From NCBI GenBank assembly GCA_903970295.1, contig CAJCHQ010000860.1, positions 1 through 16,678 on the forward strand: DNA of 16,678 nt, in the 5' to 3' direction. The position numbers and the translations under genes are program-made. Origin of the DNA: Bryobacterales bacterium. GTDB lineage: Bacteria > Cyanobacteriota > Vampirovibrionia > Obscuribacterales > Obscuribacteraceae. Of the stretch, positions 15,401 through 16,678 are shown one piece after another; the first letter of the stretch is position 1; each line of letters starts with the position of its first letter. The notes under the pieces are model-generated. The model did no database searches and was not told where the DNA came from. It worked only from the letters and a program-made list of their open reading frames with translations.

Positions 15401-16678
15401 CCTACCATTTGCGCCATACAATCAAACGACGCGGTGTCCTCTGGAGGTTTGGCAGTTGCTCGATCAATTGAAGCCAACAGCTCTTCAGCGCTGTTGCCGG
15501 ATAGAAATTCGCGGGCGATTTGCAAAGTTTGCGTCATCTCTTCGGCGCTCATGCGATTGGAGTTCTGGGTCAAGGCGCCAATCAGCCCTGAAGCTGCCGA
15601 GTCTTCGCCGTCATGCCTGACTAATAATGACGGTTGTTCGCGACCGAATCTGTGATGGAGCACACTTGAAAGCTCCGCCGCTTCTTGCGTGGAAACTGTC
15701 GGATCAAATACACGCTCCGTAGCCTGTCGGACAAAATCTTTTTGCTGCTCAAAAGTGGCATTGCGAGCGATTCGAGCCACTGTTGAGACTAAGTAGCGAT
15801 CGTGGAAACTATCGGACCGATGCGCATTCCGATGCGTCGCTCTCCAACCGTCCATCAACGATCCCGTTGTTCGCCAGGCGCTAGCAAACGCTACCGCATT
15901 GGCAACATCGGCTGATCTCACATTCTGAAAGTCATGATCGACGAGCTCCGTAACTAAGGCATGATCACTATTTGCCGGCGGCGTCTCTGAGCGGTCGAGA
16001 GACGAGCCCCGTTTTACATAGTCAGAGAGATGACTGAGAGCCGTTTTCAACTCGGTAGCACTCCACTGACCAGAAAAGGCGTTCTGGGCATAATCGTCCA
16101 TGATCTTTTCGGAGTTGCGACGCGCGTGCAAGAAAATCGAATAAGCCATCTGCTCGGCCACTCCTCTTGGGGTATCCCTCCCTACTGGTCCCGGCGTGGA
16201 CATTGCCTCGTGAATAGCAGGGAAAATAGAGGCAGAGGCTCTCCAGGCATTGCCAACTCTGATCAAGCTGGAGATCGCCTCTGGTGAGGAATCAGCGTGT
16301 TGAGCCAAATACTCATAAAGAAATTTGTTGTCCGACTGCCAATAAGACTTATCAGCATCAAGATCAGAAGGCACCGGGGCCGCTTCACTGATGCCCGATC
16401 CCACACCAAAAGCATTGCGCGCCCCTCTAGAGTCCGCGGAGGCAGCAGTCGCATCGACCAGATCCAGAGCGCGTTGCTTATCGAGCGGATCGCTGAGTTC
16501 GGAAATGATACTAATGGCAGTGCGCATTGAGTGCGTAAATGTATCGACATTCGATGAATCGGCCAGAAGTGGACTAATGACCTCCGTGAGTGAGCCGGTG
16601 CGAGCCCAGGCCGAATAAATCTTGGTCAGAGTATTGCTATCTTTGACCCCGTCGCAACCCCGGAAACGATCCGGAATT
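12394..16678 (-). CDS. Very long helical-repeat protein with a degenerate HD-type domain, N-terminus outside the window
   Basis: The minus-strand frame is open to the right edge: 50 more codons precede the first in-window ATG (16527) without a stop, so at least 1427 residues are encoded and the true start is outside. Positions below count from that ATG. Residues about 1-840 are almost all helical, Ala/Leu-rich, with similar segments such as 'SVLDAMVTDQPEVFSGASG', 'GVKLLRNHPELFVGCADAP' and 'KLLTNLMAEQPNVEREAA', suggesting an alpha-solenoid. Residues about 840-991 resemble the HD part of CCA-adding/poly(A)-polymerase-like enzymes: 'MRTMIDAGGELGKLLPSVF', 'INLLWATLLHGVGSLPG' and 'DHTSGEIAWGVLQTLG'. 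The usual His-Asp is His-Gly (His942) and the last metal His is replaced by Arg, so catalysis is doubtful. The C-terminal 380 residues are unrecognised. No membrane helix is seen; function is unknown. Confidence 0.82.
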   Translation of the reverse strand, partial: IPDRFRGCDGVKDSNTLTKIYSAWARTGSLTEVISPLLADSSNVDTFTHSMRTAISIISELSDPLDKQRALDLVDATAASADSRGARNAFGVGSGISEAAPVPSDLDADKSYWQSDNKFLYEYLAQHADSSPEAISSLIRVGNAWRASASIFPAIHEAMSTPGPVGRDTPRGVAEQMAYSIFLHARRNSEKIMDDYAQNAFSGQWSATELKTALSHLSDYVKRGSSLDRSETPPANSDHALVTELVDHDFQNVRSADVANAVAFASAWRTTGSLMDGWRATHRNAHRSDSFHDRYLVSTVARIARNATFEQQKDFVRQATERVFDPTVSTQEAAELSSVLHHRFGREQPSLLVRHDGEDSAASGLIGALTQNSNRMSAEEMTQTLQIAREFLSGNSAEELLASIDRATAKPPEDTASFDCMAQMVGTLPAAAQEAFAAKAAEPLLQRGTSDALLRSRIDLLSAMARNKVAPQLLGSQAAADLAVNVTRALTTGWRVNLPAAKLALSFGQDRLAGESLVESWNRTVSIGKGDQLADAVVLTITKLSALASAVEKQAFRVHLENRLFNSANISERAVALSVLDAMVTDQPEVFSGASGVSETPQAVLNAAQIKDLAKQTEHADGDQLVRLLDQVKVTVLAPSLESSFDAAISNVDQAHKFGHLAKMIAARAAEATPDQLRALLQHMDASIDTGTVDQAQTALEIGVKLLRNHPELFVGCADAPALMGTLTNADALRSTSISANDPDYVRQVIAGMRKWHSDHNIGDLVASALSGPERSAYTKLKLLTNLMAEQPNVEREAAANAIVAHINSNYSVSDFANLQHTVTGLYAGKCPESFIRQLASQAQNTQNDFAWRLGTINYLSKLKLHGEVWPANMELPSVRMPAMEGLDRQHLENVRQQVESAFVELFTHPESAIDRMRTMIDAGGELGKLLPSVFGNYEKTGGIVGRPQSGESDATLDQRTIEAIENVVANKATESLSEKDRINLLWATLLHGVGSLPGAEQAEQVEQDHTSGEIAWGVLQTLGYPAQRISRIVDLISKRTEAMRIRLDEKTDDGRLVPNLWAQEANDRIIVGTRHPAFPQQWRILNEGVLRSTNPSAFTPETDRRLEDVTAIMQREAANLSRYSLPLLSSTVPRKFGFHYKPDNYAFMMHRTASISDFFDLLGSAESKEFSMSATLVTPKVQRFVFRDTAPFKLIVGAPWENIAQAYRGDLYTGMGVGWQVHARAARYWLGEHTVSKPRRFESVESKLDRENQKRSLVGKTFAAEVDQRLQAIGFGDGQQPNSALKQARLALSQFDTLDELQATAPPGDPLRSAHDVMVTALTYWEDGQAQTKHNEIKVANPSILGVAAFRRAGQKVSFVGVEEALVNQLFADSERPEWVLTGAEEAPDALAIPPAVVQTLAKHKLPLVILDWTREDLDGPMFDDF

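Overview
The window looks like a chromosomal piece of a large-genome, non-model bacterium with roughly balanced base composition. Taken together, the gene set suggests a Candidatus Obscuribacterales / Vampirovibrionia ('Melainabacteria') type organism: a serine/threonine kinase with a C-terminal leucine-rich-repeat domain, TPR membrane proteins, a LysM-like Gly/Thr-rich protein, a very long helical protein, an MGDG-synthase-like glycosyltransferase and many lineage-specific small proteins. This assignment is inference from gene style, not from a marker gene. No rRNA, tRNA, CRISPR array, insertion sequence or phage gene was seen.

Layout. The left edge (1-320, minus) holds the N-terminal third or so of a phosphoglucomutase that runs off the window. 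It is divergent from a slipin/stomatin-type SPFH membrane protein (565-1563, plus). Bases 1564-2178 hold only two weak minus-strand small ORFs and, at the end, a 13-bp-arm hairpin. Next comes a minus-strand pair: an MGDG-synthase/UgtP-like lipid glycosyltransferase (2373-3656) with a small hypothetical gene (2179-2412) overlapping its 3' end and ending in that hairpin. Further minus-strand genes are a soluble hypothetical protein (3889-4311) and a C-terminally anchored TPR protein (4491-5324). A plus-strand LysM-like protein (5595-6599) converges with a 639-residue transmembrane kinase with LRRs (6632-8551, minus).

The right half holds two colinear paralogues of the LpqC/PHB-depolymerase-like secreted esterase family in opposite orientation (8653-9579 minus; about 11342-12211 plus). 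They bracket a small secreted protein with a BamE/SmpA-like motif (9722-10105, minus) and a divergent ketopantoate-reductase-like oxidoreductase (10335-11270, plus). The divergent region carries a perfect 19-bp palindrome (10179-10197), a likely regulator site.

The last 4.3 kb is one minus-strand gene, open at the window edge (12394-16678, at least 1427 residues). It encodes a helical-repeat protein with an apparently degenerate HD domain that resembles the HD region of CCA-adding/poly(A) polymerase-type enzymes. Directly after it, overlapping its stop codon in another frame, is a 75-codon ORF resembling the C-terminal end of a Ser/Thr kinase domain, with a rho-independent-like terminator in its last codons. 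The long protein, its possible frameshift into the kinase-like tail, and the irregular start of the second esterase most deserve a second look.
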